A DNA stretch of 64,000 bases from Paenibacillus uliginis N3/975 (GCF_900177425.1 NZ_LT840184.1:5541189-5605188), one strand, 5' to 3'. Numbered from the stretch's first letter, positions 54,719 to 63,225 are shown. A program made the numbers and translations. Notes: generated by a model not told the origin, from the sequence alone.

Positions 54719-54757
54719 GGGGACGTCCCAGCTCAATGAACCTTTTGGGACACCCCC
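54719..54757 (+). terminator. terminator after the NmrA-like gene
   Basis: Stem GGGG..GTCCCA/TGGGAC..CCCC with a two-base internal mismatch, followed by GGCCTGTTTTT. Confidence 0.65.
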
Positions 54758-54886
54758 GGCCTGTTTTTACTTATAGAACAATCTCTTAATATTTTATCCT
54801 ATAAATCATTCACAGCATCAACTCTTTGCATCCTCTAAACCCCACTGACCACGTCAGGAGACGCTTACGCCGGTCGTGAGCTACGG

Positions 54887-55678
54887 TCAAACCACCAGTA
54901 TGGCTGCACCCAGCATGACGAACAGCAGCAAAAAGCCCGTATCTCTTGCTTCCCATGACAGGCTATGGAGGCTGGTCCGCGGCTCGTTCATCACAAATCC
55001 CCTGGACTCCATGGAATGAATGAGATCCTGCGCCCGGCGAAAGGCACTGACCGTAACAGGCACGAGCAAAGCGACGAGCATTTTGGCCTTATCCTTCCAC
55101 GGCAATTCCTTCAGATCTGCTCCACGGGATGCCTGAGCTTTCAAAATTTTATGCGTCTCATCCAATATTGTCGGAATGAACCGGAGTGCTATGCTGATCA
55201 TCAGACTGAGCCGCTCCGGGTGCATCCCGACTTTTTTTAACGGCTTGAGCACACCTTCCAGACCCAGATTCAGCTTGCCAGGTGTCGTTGTAAACGTCAG
55301 TATGGCCGTGAACGATACCAGAAGAGCCATCCGCATTACGCTGAGCAGGCCAACTTCCAATCCGCCGCTAAAGAGAGTGAACGATCCCAGAGTAAGCAAG
55401 GCCTCCCCGCTTTTGACCGTGAGCACCTGAATGACAAATATAAACACCATTAGGAATCGCAGCGGCTTCATCGCCTTGAGGTAATAACGGAACGAAATTC
55501 GTGTGCTATGCATAATCAGAATGGAAAAGAGCGCCGTTAGCGCCATGCCCGGCCATGAGGATACCATGACAATGACCGCAACGTACAACAGCATGGCCGC
55601 AAGCTTCGCCCGCGGATCCAGACCGTGTATCCAAGAGCCGGTATCAATGCTCCTCCCGATTATCAGCTTGTCGCGCAT
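54887..55678 (-). CDS. ecfT: ECF transporter transmembrane protein EcfT
   Basis: 263 residues, about five to six membrane helices, with the two short A/S-R-G coupling motifs QASRGAD and MESRGF that contact the ATPases. It energises vitamin uptake or flavin movement together with EcfA1/A2. Last gene of the leftward operon, 9 nt after ecfA2. Confidence 0.92.
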   Translation of the reverse strand: MRDKLIIGRSIDTGSWIHGLDPRAKLAAMLLYVAVIVMVSSWPGMALTALFSILIMHSTRISFRYYLKAMKPLRFLMVFIFVIQVLTVKSGEALLTLGSFTLFSGGLEVGLLSVMRMALLVSFTAILTFTTTPGKLNLGLEGVLKPLKKVGMHPERLSLMISIALRFIPTILDETHKILKAQASRGADLKELPWKDKAKMLVALLVPVTVSAFRRAQDLIHSMESRGFVMNEPRTSLHSLSWEARDTGFLLLFVMLGAAILVV

Positions 55679-55687
55679 AATCCTCCC

Positions 55688-56581
55688 TCATTCCTCTCCG
55701 GTGTTTGCCGTAAACATCTCAGCCTTTGTGTTTCGCAGAGCTGCTATACGCTCTGCCAGTGATTCTGCCGTGAAACAGGGCTCTTCGTGCCCCAGATTGA
55801 AGCGTTCCGACAGAATACTCCAGCAGCGAAGCGGTAGCGGAACTGCCATACCACACTCTTCCATGACTTCCACCCGGCCTGCCAGCTCGCGGGGAGTACC
55901 TTGAAAGGCACACTCCCCCTTATGAAGAAGAACCCATCGGTCAGCCGCTTCCAGTAATTCATCCATACGGTGTGTAACGATAATGATCGTTCTGCCTTCT
56001 TCACGACATAGGGTCTGCAGCATCCCAATCAGTTCCATCCTGCTGACGGGGTCCAGTGTAGCCGTCGGTTCGTCCAGAACGAGAATGTCCGGCTCCATGG
56101 CAAGCACTGAGGCGATGGCGGCCTTTCGCATCTGCCCGCCGCTCAGCTGAAACGGGCTGCGCTGCAGCAGGGCCGGATCCAGACCCATTTTAACAAATGC
56201 CTGCAGTGCCTTCTGTTTAGCTTCCTCCTGACTTGCACCGAAATTCATCGGCCCGAAACAAATATCCTTTTCCACCGTTTCCTCGAACATCTGCTGCTCC
56301 GGGAACTGAAACACCAATCCGACACGTCGTCGGAGCTCTCGCATTTTAGGTGCCTTCTCCCCTGCTGCAATCATGACATCGAGCACAGATACTGTGCCAG
56401 CTGTCGGTTTGATAATACCGTTGAACAGCTGAAGCAGCGTGGATTTACCTGATCCAGTCGTTCCGGCCACGCCAATGAATTCTCCTGAACCAATTCCGAG
56501 ATCGATATGACGAAGTGCAGCGCTGGCCCAAGGGGTACGGGCATCATAATCGAAGCACACCTTCTCTAATTGAATGACCAT
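55688..56581 (-). CDS. ecfA2: ECF transporter ATPase EcfA2
   Basis: 297 residues. Walker A GTTGSGKSTL, Q-loop VFQFPEQQMFEETV (diagnostic for EcfA2), signature QLSGGQMRKAA, Walker B ILVLDEPTATLDP. Overlaps the end of ecfA1 by 16 nt. No separate ribosome site fits well (AGGAG 14 nt away), so it is probably translated by coupling. Confidence 0.92.
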   Translation of the reverse strand: MVIQLEKVCFDYDARTPWASAALRHIDLGIGSGEFIGVAGTTGSGKSTLLQLFNGIIKPTAGTVSVLDVMIAAGEKAPKMRELRRRVGLVFQFPEQQMFEETVEKDICFGPMNFGASQEEAKQKALQAFVKMGLDPALLQRSPFQLSGGQMRKAAIASVLAMEPDILVLDEPTATLDPVSRMELIGMLQTLCREEGRTIIIVTHRMDELLEAADRWVLLHKGECAFQGTPRELAGRVEVMEECGMAVPLPLRCWSILSERFNLGHEEPCFTAESLAERIAALRNTKAEMFTANTGEE

Positions 56582-57459
56582 AAGAAATCCATCAGCTCCT
56601 GTTCATCACCGGATTGTCCTTTTGCAACTCCCCGAGACTCCAATTCCTGTACAAGCTTCCGAGCAAAAGGCGCTTCCAGTCTGCACAGCAACATTAGCTC
56701 CCTATCCTCAAACAGGTCATCAGGTGACACATCTGCAATAACAGCACCGTCCCGCAGAGCAAGCACCCTTTCAGAGGCCATAATTTCATCCGCGTCATGC
56801 GTAATGGACACAATGGTATACCGCCCCTCCCGGTGCATATCCCTAAGGATATGGGTCAAGTCGCGCCTTGCCTGTTCATCCAGCATGGAGGAGGCTTCGT
56901 CCAGCACCAATATTTCTGGCTCCATGGCAAGCACTGAGGCTAACGCAACCCGCTGCTTCTGTCCACCGGACAGCTCGGAGGGATGTCTTTTAAGCAGATG
57001 GCTAACGCCAAATCGTTCAGCATACCGGTCGATCTGCTCTCTCATCTGCCGCCTCGGCATACACATGCCCTCAAGTCCAAAGGCAATATCCTCCTCCACC
57101 GTGCTGCCAACAAATTGATTGTCCGGATTCTGAAATACCATCCCTACCTTACGGCGGATTGCGATCAGGTTATCTGGTACAAGCTCCAAGCCCGCTGTCT
57201 CTATAAGACCTTCATTAGGCGCCAACAGTCCGTTAAACAGTCTGGCAAGCGTAGATTTCCCACTCCCATTACTCCCCACAACAGTCACCCACTGTCCTTG
57301 GGGAACCGTAAAGCTGACAGAGCGGATGTTGTTCGACTGCCCGTTATACGAAAAGCTAACCTCCTTAAGGGTTAGTGCTGGGGGCTGATGCTGTTCTCCA
57401 GACGCGCACTTTTCCGATTCATGCGACTTAGGCCTGTTATATAATCCCGCTCTGTTCAT
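56566..57459 (-). CDS. ecfA1: ECF transporter ATPase EcfA1
   Basis: 297 residues. Walker A GSNGSGKSTL, Q-loop VFQNPDNQFVG (diagnostic for EcfA1), signature ELSGGQKQRVA, Walker B ILVLDEASSMLDE. About 30 N-terminal residues precede the domain. GGGAGG lies 8 nt before ATG. No canonical S-component (such as RibU) is encoded nearby; the EetB-like gene directly upstream may serve as partner. Confidence 0.92.
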   Translation of the reverse strand: MNRAGLYNRPKSHESEKCASGEQHQPPALTLKEVSFSYNGQSNNIRSVSFTVPQGQWVTVVGSNGSGKSTLARLFNGLLAPNEGLIETAGLELVPDNLIAIRRKVGMVFQNPDNQFVGSTVEEDIAFGLEGMCMPRRQMREQIDRYAERFGVSHLLKRHPSELSGGQKQRVALASVLAMEPEILVLDEASSMLDEQARRDLTHILRDMHREGRYTIVSITHDADEIMASERVLALRDGAVIADVSPDDLFEDRELMLLCRLEAPFARKLVQELESRGVAKGQSGDEQELMDFLWSFN

Positions 57460-57527
57460 AGCAAGTTCCTCCCTTCTGCCGTCCTCTCAGCTGAAATCTG
57501 CCTGTTTACGGTCTCCCGTGCAACCTC

Positions 57528-58082
57528 TTAATCTGTAAAACCAGCAAACAATGACAGCTTGGAAAGCGATGGCACCAAATATCTTACGGCAATACCGATA
57601 AGGACACCGGTCACAATACCGGTCAGCAGAAGCGCTGGCAAATAGTAAAAGATCGAAGAGGTTTTGAAAATAATCGAAGCAGCCGTCAGCTGACCGATAT
57701 TGTGCGCTACCCCGCCGGCAATGCTGATTCCGATCAGACTGAGTCTTTTTCCGCTAATTTTAAGCAGGCCATACATGACAACAAAACTGAATAGCGCGCC
57801 GAACAAACTGAACAAAAAGCTGGAAAAGGTTCCGAAGATCATCGCGGTCAGAACCGTCTTTAGAACGATTAACGTCATCGCGTCTCTTCCCCGCAAAAAA
57901 AACAAGCAGGTCAGCACCATAATGTTAGCCAGCCCCAGCTTTGCGCCCGGTACTGACAGGTTCACCGGAATAAGGGATTCCACAATGCTTAGCACAACAG
58001 CAACTGCTGCAAAAATGGCAATAATGACCGTCTTTTTAAGCAGCATGGCAGATTCGTTAATTGACAACGGCGTCGACTTCAT
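57528..58082 (-). CDS. eetB: EetB-like Gx transporter family membrane protein
   Basis: 184 residues from ATG 58082 (GGGAGGAG 9 nt upstream), five or six membrane helices, with SVPGAKLGLANIMVLTCLFF typical of the Gx/Hpre_diP_synt_I family (formerly called heptaprenyl synthase component I). In Listeria EetB lies next to EetA and is needed for extracellular electron transfer. Family members resemble ECF S-components, which fits its place in front of an ecfA1A2T module. The start overlaps eetA by 26 nt. Confidence 0.8.
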   Translation of the reverse strand: MKSTPLSINESAMLLKKTVIIAIFAAVAVVLSIVESLIPVNLSVPGAKLGLANIMVLTCLFFLRGRDAMTLIVLKTVLTAMIFGTFSSFLFSLFGALFSFVVMYGLLKISGKRLSLIGISIAGGVAHNIGQLTAASIIFKTSSIFYYLPALLLTGIVTGVLIGIAVRYLVPSLSKLSLFAGFTD

Positions 58083-58455
58083 CCTGACTCTCTCCTCCCG
58101 AGGCACCCTCTACCTCAACCAATACTTTATGAGGCAAGCAGACGATGCTTTGATTTTTCTTGTCAACGAATCCGAAGCTGAGGCACACTTCATCCGGGCA
58201 GTCCGCCTCAATCATTTCGATCCCGTAATCATATACCTTAAGAATATTCACACCATGATCCGTCTTAATTTCAATAATCTGTTCTTCTTCCGTCAATTCC
58301 ACAGTCTTAAACAATTGACCATCCACCGTAATGGTTGCCGTTAATGGATTATTGTGATTTTTTTCACTATCTTTTCCGTCCAACCATCTCGGAACAAGAA
58401 ATATCAGTGCTGCTGCCAGCACAACTGAGATCAGTACCAAGTCTCCGCGTTTCAT
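58057..58455 (-). CDS. eetA: EetA-like NusG domain II protein
   Basis: 132 residues from ATG 58455 (AAGGAAG 6 nt upstream). One N-terminal membrane helix (about 8-25) followed by an extracytoplasmic NusG-II domain with a cysteine pair: ADCPDEVCLSFGFVDKK and SIVCLPHKVLVEV. Matches EetA, which with EetB links the quinone pool to surface acceptors. First gene of the leftward operon, divergent from apbE. Confidence 0.85.
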   Translation of the reverse strand: MKRGDLVLISVVLAAALIFLVPRWLDGKDSEKNHNNPLTATITVDGQLFKTVELTEEEQIIEIKTDHGVNILKVYDYGIEMIEADCPDEVCLSFGFVDKKNQSIVCLPHKVLVEVEGASGGESQDEVDAVVN

Positions 58456-58561
58456 AAGCATCTTCCTTATTTTTTGATTATATAAATCTTAGACGTCCTC
58501 ATTATACCTACTCCCCACCTATCCTTCAATGAAGGAAACACCCAATCCGGCCAGTTTGAGA

Positions 58562-58579
58562 ATGATTTCACAAAATCAT
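58562..58579. promoter_or_regulatory. palindrome between eetA and apbE
   Basis: ATGATTT-CACA-AAATCAT, perfect 7-bp arms. It lies between the divergent EET genes, upstream of the extended -10 box of apbE; candidate site for a shared redox or metal regulator. Confidence 0.45.
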
Positions 58580-58652
58580 CACTAAATCCAAAATTTTATT
58601 CAAAAATTTAAATAAATTATGAGAAGTCTCACATCCCCCCTCTGACGGGCTC

Positions 58653-58661
58653 TGCTATAAT
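58653..58661 (+). promoter_or_regulatory. extended -10 promoter of apbE
   Basis: TGCTATAAT, an extended -10 box; no good -35 box is seen. Transcription would start about 25 nt before the ATG at 58695. Confidence 0.55.
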
Positions 58662-58694
58662 CCAGTCGAAACCTGGTGGAAAAGAGGAATCCTC

Positions 58695-59789
58695 ATGAAA
58701 ATAATTAAGCGCTCATCACTGCTTCTGCTTCTGTCCGCCCTGCTTATCATTGGAGGCTGCATGAACTCCGGCGCGGCTCCTGCAGATCTCAATGAAAAGA
58801 CGCCCGACTCCGGCCAGAAGACGGAAATAACCGATCCAATCAAGAAGTCTTACTATATTTTTGATACCATTGTGCAAGTAAAGGTGTATGACAGCCGGAT
58901 CACGGACCGTCATTTTAATGAAATCGAAGAACTACTTAAAACGATCGACGCTGAAATGAGCCGCACGAATGACAAGAGTGAGCTGGCCAAGGTGAACGAT
59001 AATGCCGGGATCAAACCTGTGCAAGTGTCCGACCAAACCTTCAATGTTGTTCAAAAAGCATATGACTACACTAAGCAAACGGAAGGCCGCTTCAATCTGG
59101 CGATTGGCCCTCTCGTCACGCTGTGGAATATCGGAAATGAAGGCGCGCATGTTCCTGATCAGTCTAAAATTGATGAACTTATACCGCATAGTCAATATAA
59201 CCAGGTTGAACTGAACCCGGACACCCGTGAAGTATACTTGAAAGAAAAGGGCATGGAAATGGACCTTGGCGGCATTGCCAAAGGTTATTCGGCTGACGTC
59301 ATTGCCAAATATTTGACCGACAACGGCTTCAAGAGCGCCATCATTGATCTGGGCGGTAACGTGCTTGCCTTGGGACAAAAGCCGGGCGGCCACAAATGGA
59401 CCATCGGTATTCAGGATCCTGACCTTTCTCGGGGCAATCCGATCGGCAACCTAAAGGTGGAGAACCAGACTATCGTCACATCGGGCGTATACGAGCGCTT
59501 TTTCGAGGAAGATGGAAAAGTGTACCACCATATTCTGGATTCGGATACAGGATATCCTGTCGACAACAATCTGAACAGTGTCACGATTCTGACAGACAGC
59601 TCCATCGATGCGGACGCGCTGTCCACCTCGATCTTCTCCATGGGATTAGAAAAGGGACTCGAATTCGCGGAGCAACTGGATAAGGCAGAGGCCTTATTTA
59701 TAACCAAGGATAAAAAAGTGTACATTACGTCAGGTATGGCTGAGGTTCTGGCTATGACCAACGACAGCTACACGTTAATGAACGAATAG
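58695..59789 (+). CDS. apbE: FAD:protein FMN transferase lipoprotein (ApbE/FmnB)
   Basis: 364 residues. Lipobox LIIGGCMN with cysteine near 22. ApbE motifs: YYIFDTIVQVKVY, DLGGIAKGYSADVI, IIDLGGNVLALG and HHILDSDTGYPVDN. It moves FMN from FAD to Thr/Ser of target proteins on the outer membrane face; in EET its targets include PplA. The PplA-like gene at 46.1 kb is the natural substrate here. Good AGAGGA site 6 nt before ATG. Confidence 0.93.
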   Translation: MKIIKRSSLLLLLSALLIIGGCMNSGAAPADLNEKTPDSGQKTEITDPIKKSYYIFDTIVQVKVYDSRITDRHFNEIEELLKTIDAEMSRTNDKSELAKVNDNAGIKPVQVSDQTFNVVQKAYDYTKQTEGRFNLAIGPLVTLWNIGNEGAHVPDQSKIDELIPHSQYNQVELNPDTREVYLKEKGMEMDLGGIAKGYSADVIAKYLTDNGFKSAIIDLGGNVLALGQKPGGHKWTIGIQDPDLSRGNPIGNLKVENQTIVTSGVYERFFEEDGKVYHHILDSDTGYPVDNNLNSVTILTDSSIDADALSTSIFSMGLEKGLEFAEQLDKAEALFITKDKKVYITSGMAEVLAMTNDSYTLMNE

Positions 59790-59797
59790 CACAAAAG

Positions 59798-59839
59798 AGA
59801 GCAGGACATCTCTTCCTTTCGGGAAAGGTGCCCTGCTCT
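59798..59839. terminator. bidirectional terminator between apbE and the HD-GYP gene
   Basis: Stem AGAGCAGG/CCTGCTCT with an inner CTTTC/GAAAG hairpin; TTTT follows in the leftward direction. Confidence 0.75.
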
Positions 59840-59913
59840 TCTTATGTTTGTGGTTATTCCCGCTAACTCATTCGGCACAGAGCACCGAGTCTACCAACTG
59901 GTCTGCAGCCGTG

Positions 59914-61410
59914 TTAAGCAGTTTCCTGCTGGGCCCTCATATATTTCACGAACATGCCCGCAAAATCGGGATCCCACTGTGTTCCCTGGCCTTCTTCCAG
60001 AATATTCAGAGCCTCGATGGATCTCATCCCACTGCGGTAAGGCCGATCAGAGGTCATCGCGTCATATGCGTCCGCAACCGCAATAATCCGCCCGAACAGC
60101 GGGATATCACAGCCCTTCAAGCCGTCAGGATAACCTTTTCCGTCATAGCGCTCATGATGGGAACGTACCCCTTCCAGATATGGAGCCATCGCATCAGCTG
60201 GCTCGATCTGCCGTAGGATGTTCTCCCCCTGCTCCGGATGGGCTTTCACCTGAGAAAACTCTTCCTCTGTCAATCTTCCCTCTTTCAACAGAACATTATC
60301 CCGGACTCCGATTTTCCCAATGTCATGAAGCAGCGCAGTCTTATGCAGGAGGTCGATCTCACTTTCATTCAGTCCTGCCAGTTCACCAAGAAGAACCGAG
60401 TATTCCGCCACACGTAATGAGTGTCCTGCCGTATAAGGGTCACGTGCATCCAGTGCAGCAGCCAGAGCCGCAAAATAACTGTCTAGTAGCTTCCGGTTCC
60501 GTTCTTCTCTCACCTGCAACCCCCGAACCATCATATTAAATCCAGCGATCAGTGTGGAAAATTCATCTGAATACAGATTCGAAGTCTGAATCAGACGCCC
60601 TTCCTTAACCTCATTCATTGCCCGGTATAACTGACGAATGGGACGATGCACATCTTGTGTCAACAGAAGTGCGCCAATATAGGCGAAAGTTACTCCAATC
60701 AACAGAATGACACCAGCCCAGCCCCAATATTGCTGGGAAATGATCTTGTCAAACTCCTCAAGTCGGATCTGGGCTGCCAGACTGAATAAAAAGAGCGGAA
60801 AAGTTCCGATCAGCATCGTGCTGAGCAGGAACTTCGTACGAATGGCAGTAAACACATGTCCCTCCAGCGAAAAGTCAACGCCAAACCGGAACAGCGCCTG
60901 TCGGCGGAGCTCTTTTACCACAGGACGAATGGCAGCTACGGTAAGGAAAAATTCGATCATCGCATGACAGCTTGCAATGAGCACCGCACCTAGTGAAGCC
61001 AGCCAAATATAGAAAGACGGTATGCTGAGCAGCCCACGATTCAGCATCCAAATCGTAATCAAGATCGCCGGCACAGACAGGCCGAACAAATGTGGACCAT
61101 ATATACGGTACACCGCCTGCTTCGGCATACGGTGTACCTGAAGGTAGGCAGCCTCCAGAGTTGCCAGATCTGCATTTGAAGTATGCAAGGTTTGCCGGAT
61201 CAATCGCATATGCCTCAAAAATACAAAGATTTCTACAGTAATCATAATGAGAAACGAGATTCCAATAATGCTCAACAGACGCATACCTTCAATGTAAGAA
61301 ATTTCAAATGTGGTTATGAGCAGCACGCCGCCTACTACGAGTACAGCAATAAGGGAACCGATAACATAATTACGGATAAGCTGATTTAAGAAGGACCTGT
61401 ATAGTTGCAT
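59914..61410 (-). CDS. HD-GYP domain membrane protein, likely c-di-GMP phosphodiesterase
   Basis: 498 residues from ATG 61410 (weak AGTAGG site; a longer frame to 61482 exists). Six or so membrane helices in the first 260 residues, a HAMP linker (about 265-320), then an HD-GYP domain with AGHSLRVAEYS, LLHDIGKIG, HHERYDGKGYP and AYDAMTSDRPYR, all intact. HD-GYP proteins hydrolyse cyclic di-GMP to GMP. Convergent with apbE and divergent from the orphan promoter at 61.55 kb. Confidence 0.9.
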   Translation of the reverse strand: MQLYRSFLNQLIRNYVIGSLIAVLVVGGVLLITTFEISYIEGMRLLSIIGISFLIMITVEIFVFLRHMRLIRQTLHTSNADLATLEAAYLQVHRMPKQAVYRIYGPHLFGLSVPAILITIWMLNRGLLSIPSFYIWLASLGAVLIASCHAMIEFFLTVAAIRPVVKELRRQALFRFGVDFSLEGHVFTAIRTKFLLSTMLIGTFPLFLFSLAAQIRLEEFDKIISQQYWGWAGVILLIGVTFAYIGALLLTQDVHRPIRQLYRAMNEVKEGRLIQTSNLYSDEFSTLIAGFNMMVRGLQVREERNRKLLDSYFAALAAALDARDPYTAGHSLRVAEYSVLLGELAGLNESEIDLLHKTALLHDIGKIGVRDNVLLKEGRLTEEEFSQVKAHPEQGENILRQIEPADAMAPYLEGVRSHHERYDGKGYPDGLKGCDIPLFGRIIAVADAYDAMTSDRPYRSGMRSIEALNILEEGQGTQWDPDFAGMFVKYMRAQQETA

Positions 61411-61545
61411 GAAATGCCTACTTTCGTCGCAATTAGTCATATTATATTTGTTTATGCACCGTTGACTGGAATTATACTTCAATCCATTAGGAATAAATTA
61501 CCTATGTATAGAATATCGTTGGAATCGACAAAAAAATCAAGATCT

Positions 61546-61574
61546 TTGCTAAAGTGTATCAAGTGTGATATAAT
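61546..61574 (+). promoter_or_regulatory. strong orphan sigma-A promoter
   Basis: -35 TTGCTA (61546-61551), 17-bp spacer, -10 TATAAT (61569-61574) preceded by TG in the extended -10 position. It points right, into a 600-bp stretch with no gene. Confidence 0.7.
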
Positions 61575-61581
61575 CATAAAT

Positions 61582-61895
61582 TGTTAGGCGAAGTTTAACC
61601 CCGTAAGTTCCTCGCAAATTTTATATTTTCTAACTCAGATGAAGTTGAGAATTCCTATTTTCTAACCCAAAAGTAAGAGTTTAAGGATGTTGGTTTTCTG
61701 ATTCACACTGGAGCGGTCATCGGAGCCGCAAGGACGAAAGAGAGGCAGGGCTTTTGTTGTTTTGGAAGTAATGATCCCGAAATTGAACTTCAAACACAAG
61801 GAACCGACTGTACAGCCGATCAGGCCGTCAGGGGTTAAATTATATTGGCGCTTCAGCGCTCATAAAAGTACCCTGCAGACCATTCTGCAGGGTAC
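61582..61895 (+). ncRNA. possible non-coding RNA or long leader
   Basis: Transcription from the 61546-61574 promoter would cover a 314-nt stretch ending in a perfect 12-bp stem. No frame has a good ribosome site (a 61-codon frame near 61762 lacks one). I could not match it to 6S RNA, tmRNA, RNase P, SRP RNA or a known riboswitch. It may instead be the 5' leader of the gene at 62196. Confidence 0.35.
61868..61895. repeat. perfect 12-bp hairpin
   Basis: GTACCCTGCAGA-CCAT-TCTGCAGGGTAC. Read leftward it is followed by TTTTATG, so it could terminate leftward transcripts; rightward it lacks a T-run. Confidence 0.6.
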
Positions 61896-62027
61896 GTCTA
61901 TATCCACAAGATCCAGAAAAGTAATTAATTGTTACACCAGCCTTTAAAATACATATCATACCATTTATGTTGTCGATTACCTGCCTTTATGGCATAATGG
62001 AGGCATAGATTGGGCAGCTAAATGGAG

Positions 62028-62057
62028 GGCATTTCGTTTGTTTACAAACGAGATGCC
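62028..62057. repeat. 14-bp near-perfect hairpin
   Basis: GGCATTTCGTTTGT/ACAAACGAGATGCC (one mismatch) with a 2-nt loop, about 140 nt before the small membrane gene; possible terminator or leader element. Confidence 0.55.
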
Positions 62058-62195
62058 TTCCTGTTTATCAACATGATTTTTACATTAAATGTAACCTTCT
62101 TCAATCGGCTGCTCCATTAAGGGAGGTTGAGGCGATCGGTATACATCTCTGTAGACGTTCTTTCATACAAGAATTCGGAAGCGGAGGATGTTTAT

Positions 62196-62342
62196 ATGAA
62201 TATTCCAAAAACCAAGCAAGGGAAGAAGCCGAAAGATCGGGCAGGTATCTTCATATTTGCGATCTCCTGCATCTCGACCGCGATTCTCGTATTCATTATC
62301 GTTGAGATTATCCTGAGGACCATGTTTGGAACACTGAAATGA
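62196..62342 (+). CDS. small single-helix membrane protein
   Basis: 48 residues from ATG 62196, with GGAGG close upstream. A basic N-terminus (MNIPKTKQGKKPKDR) is followed by one membrane helix (about 17-40). Looks like a small membrane peptide of regulatory type; no family recognised. Confidence 0.6.
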   Translation: MNIPKTKQGKKPKDRAGIFIFAISCISTAILVFIIVEIILRTMFGTLK

Positions 62343-62370
62343 ACGTATTCGATAGCAAGGAGGATCATGT

Positions 62371-62436
62371 ATGAAATGGACTGGATTGTACATCACAATA
62401 AATTTAGGTTGCAGCTCAATCTATAATGAGCCATAG
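62371..62436 (+). CDS. possible 21-residue micro-ORF
   Basis: An excellent AGGAGG site at 62359-62364 precedes two overlapping starts: ATG 62371 (7 nt spacing; 21 residues, MKWTGLYITI...) and ATG 62368 in another frame (19 residues). Either could be a leader peptide for the Gre-like gene that follows 15 nt later. Confidence 0.35.
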   Translation: MKWTGLYITINLGCSSIYNEP

Positions 62437-62450
62437 CACGAGGAGGAGAT

Positions 62451-62903
62451 ATGACCATGAATTTGCAAAAGATCAATATAAGAGAAACGCTTGTTTCCCA
62501 ATTAACTTTTTTTGATGAACAGCTCACTCTTTTTCTTGATCGGTACCTCCCTGCCGCTGACGACGTCCGTATCGTGCGGGAACGAAAAAATACCAAAGCG
62601 TTTATCGAACGCTATATGTTCAAGGTGGAGCAGTATCTGAACAATCACATCGATGGTGATGACATCCCGTGCCCCGATTTTGTATTTCTCGGGAGTACGG
62701 TAACCGTGCAATATGACGACAGCAATCACTGTGAATCCTATGCATTGTGTCTGCCGGAGGATTCTGATCCGGATAATGGCTGCATATCCATCGTCTCTCC
62801 GCTTGGCTCCCAGCTTCTTATGGCTGCCAAAGACAGCCAAATTACAATTGTGACTCCCGGGCAAATCACAAAAGTGACCGTTGTAGATATAAACTGCAAC
62901 TAA
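62451..62903 (+). CDS. GreA/GreB-family C-terminal domain protein
   Basis: 150 residues. The C-terminal half (about 75-150) matches the GreA/GreB C-terminal fold: VFLGSTVTVQYDD, then ISIVSPLGSQLLMAAKDSQI. The N-terminal part is helical but lacks clear GreA coiled-coil motifs, so it may be a Gfh/Rnk-like modulator of RNA polymerase. GAGGAGGAG precedes ATG 62451; ATG 62457 is also possible. Confidence 0.75.
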   Translation: MTMNLQKINIRETLVSQLTFFDEQLTLFLDRYLPAADDVRIVRERKNTKAFIERYMFKVEQYLNNHIDGDDIPCPDFVFLGSTVTVQYDDSNHCESYALCLPEDSDPDNGCISIVSPLGSQLLMAAKDSQITIVTPGQITKVTVVDINCN

Positions 62904-63027
62904 CTCCCAAGAAACATGCCATCCAATATTGGTAATCAAGTCACATCATGTCCAGCAGAGGTTACAACAATATCCTGATCACACGAGTGAAACACATAGA
63001 ATAACTATAACCATCAGCACATCTTGA
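62904..63027. other. non-coding interval
   Basis: Nothing recognised between the Gre-like gene and its terminator; with 63075-63225 it makes about 320 bp without a gene. Confidence 0.4.
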
Positions 63028-63074
63028 GGGCTGTCCTTTGGTCTACCCACGACCAAGTTGACAGTCCCTTTTTT
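63028..63074 (+). terminator. terminator after the Gre-like gene
   Basis: Stem GGGCTGTC/GACAGTCCC (one bulge) with inner TTGGT/ACCAA, followed by TTTTTT. Confidence 0.8.
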
Positions 63075-63225
63075 GTCTTTAAGCCCCTTTTACTTCCCTT
63101 CAAATATGCATAACGAAAATTTTCTCCAATTGCTGCTCTGAAAATACCAGTAAAATTGTGACAGACGCCTAGTCCCCTGCATATGATGCCGAAGACGAAC
63201 CACTTTTCGGAAGGAGCGTGCAGTC

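Noticed and set aside
58057..58455. EetA-like protein as a NusG transcription factor
   Set aside because: It has an N-terminal membrane helix and only the NusG-II domain with cysteines, no NGN or KOW RNA polymerase-binding part.
61690..61760. Possible cyclic di-GMP riboswitch next to the HD-GYP gene
   Set aside because: The GCCGCAAGGACGAAAG segment lacks the conserved GEMM core and tetraloop-receptor pattern.
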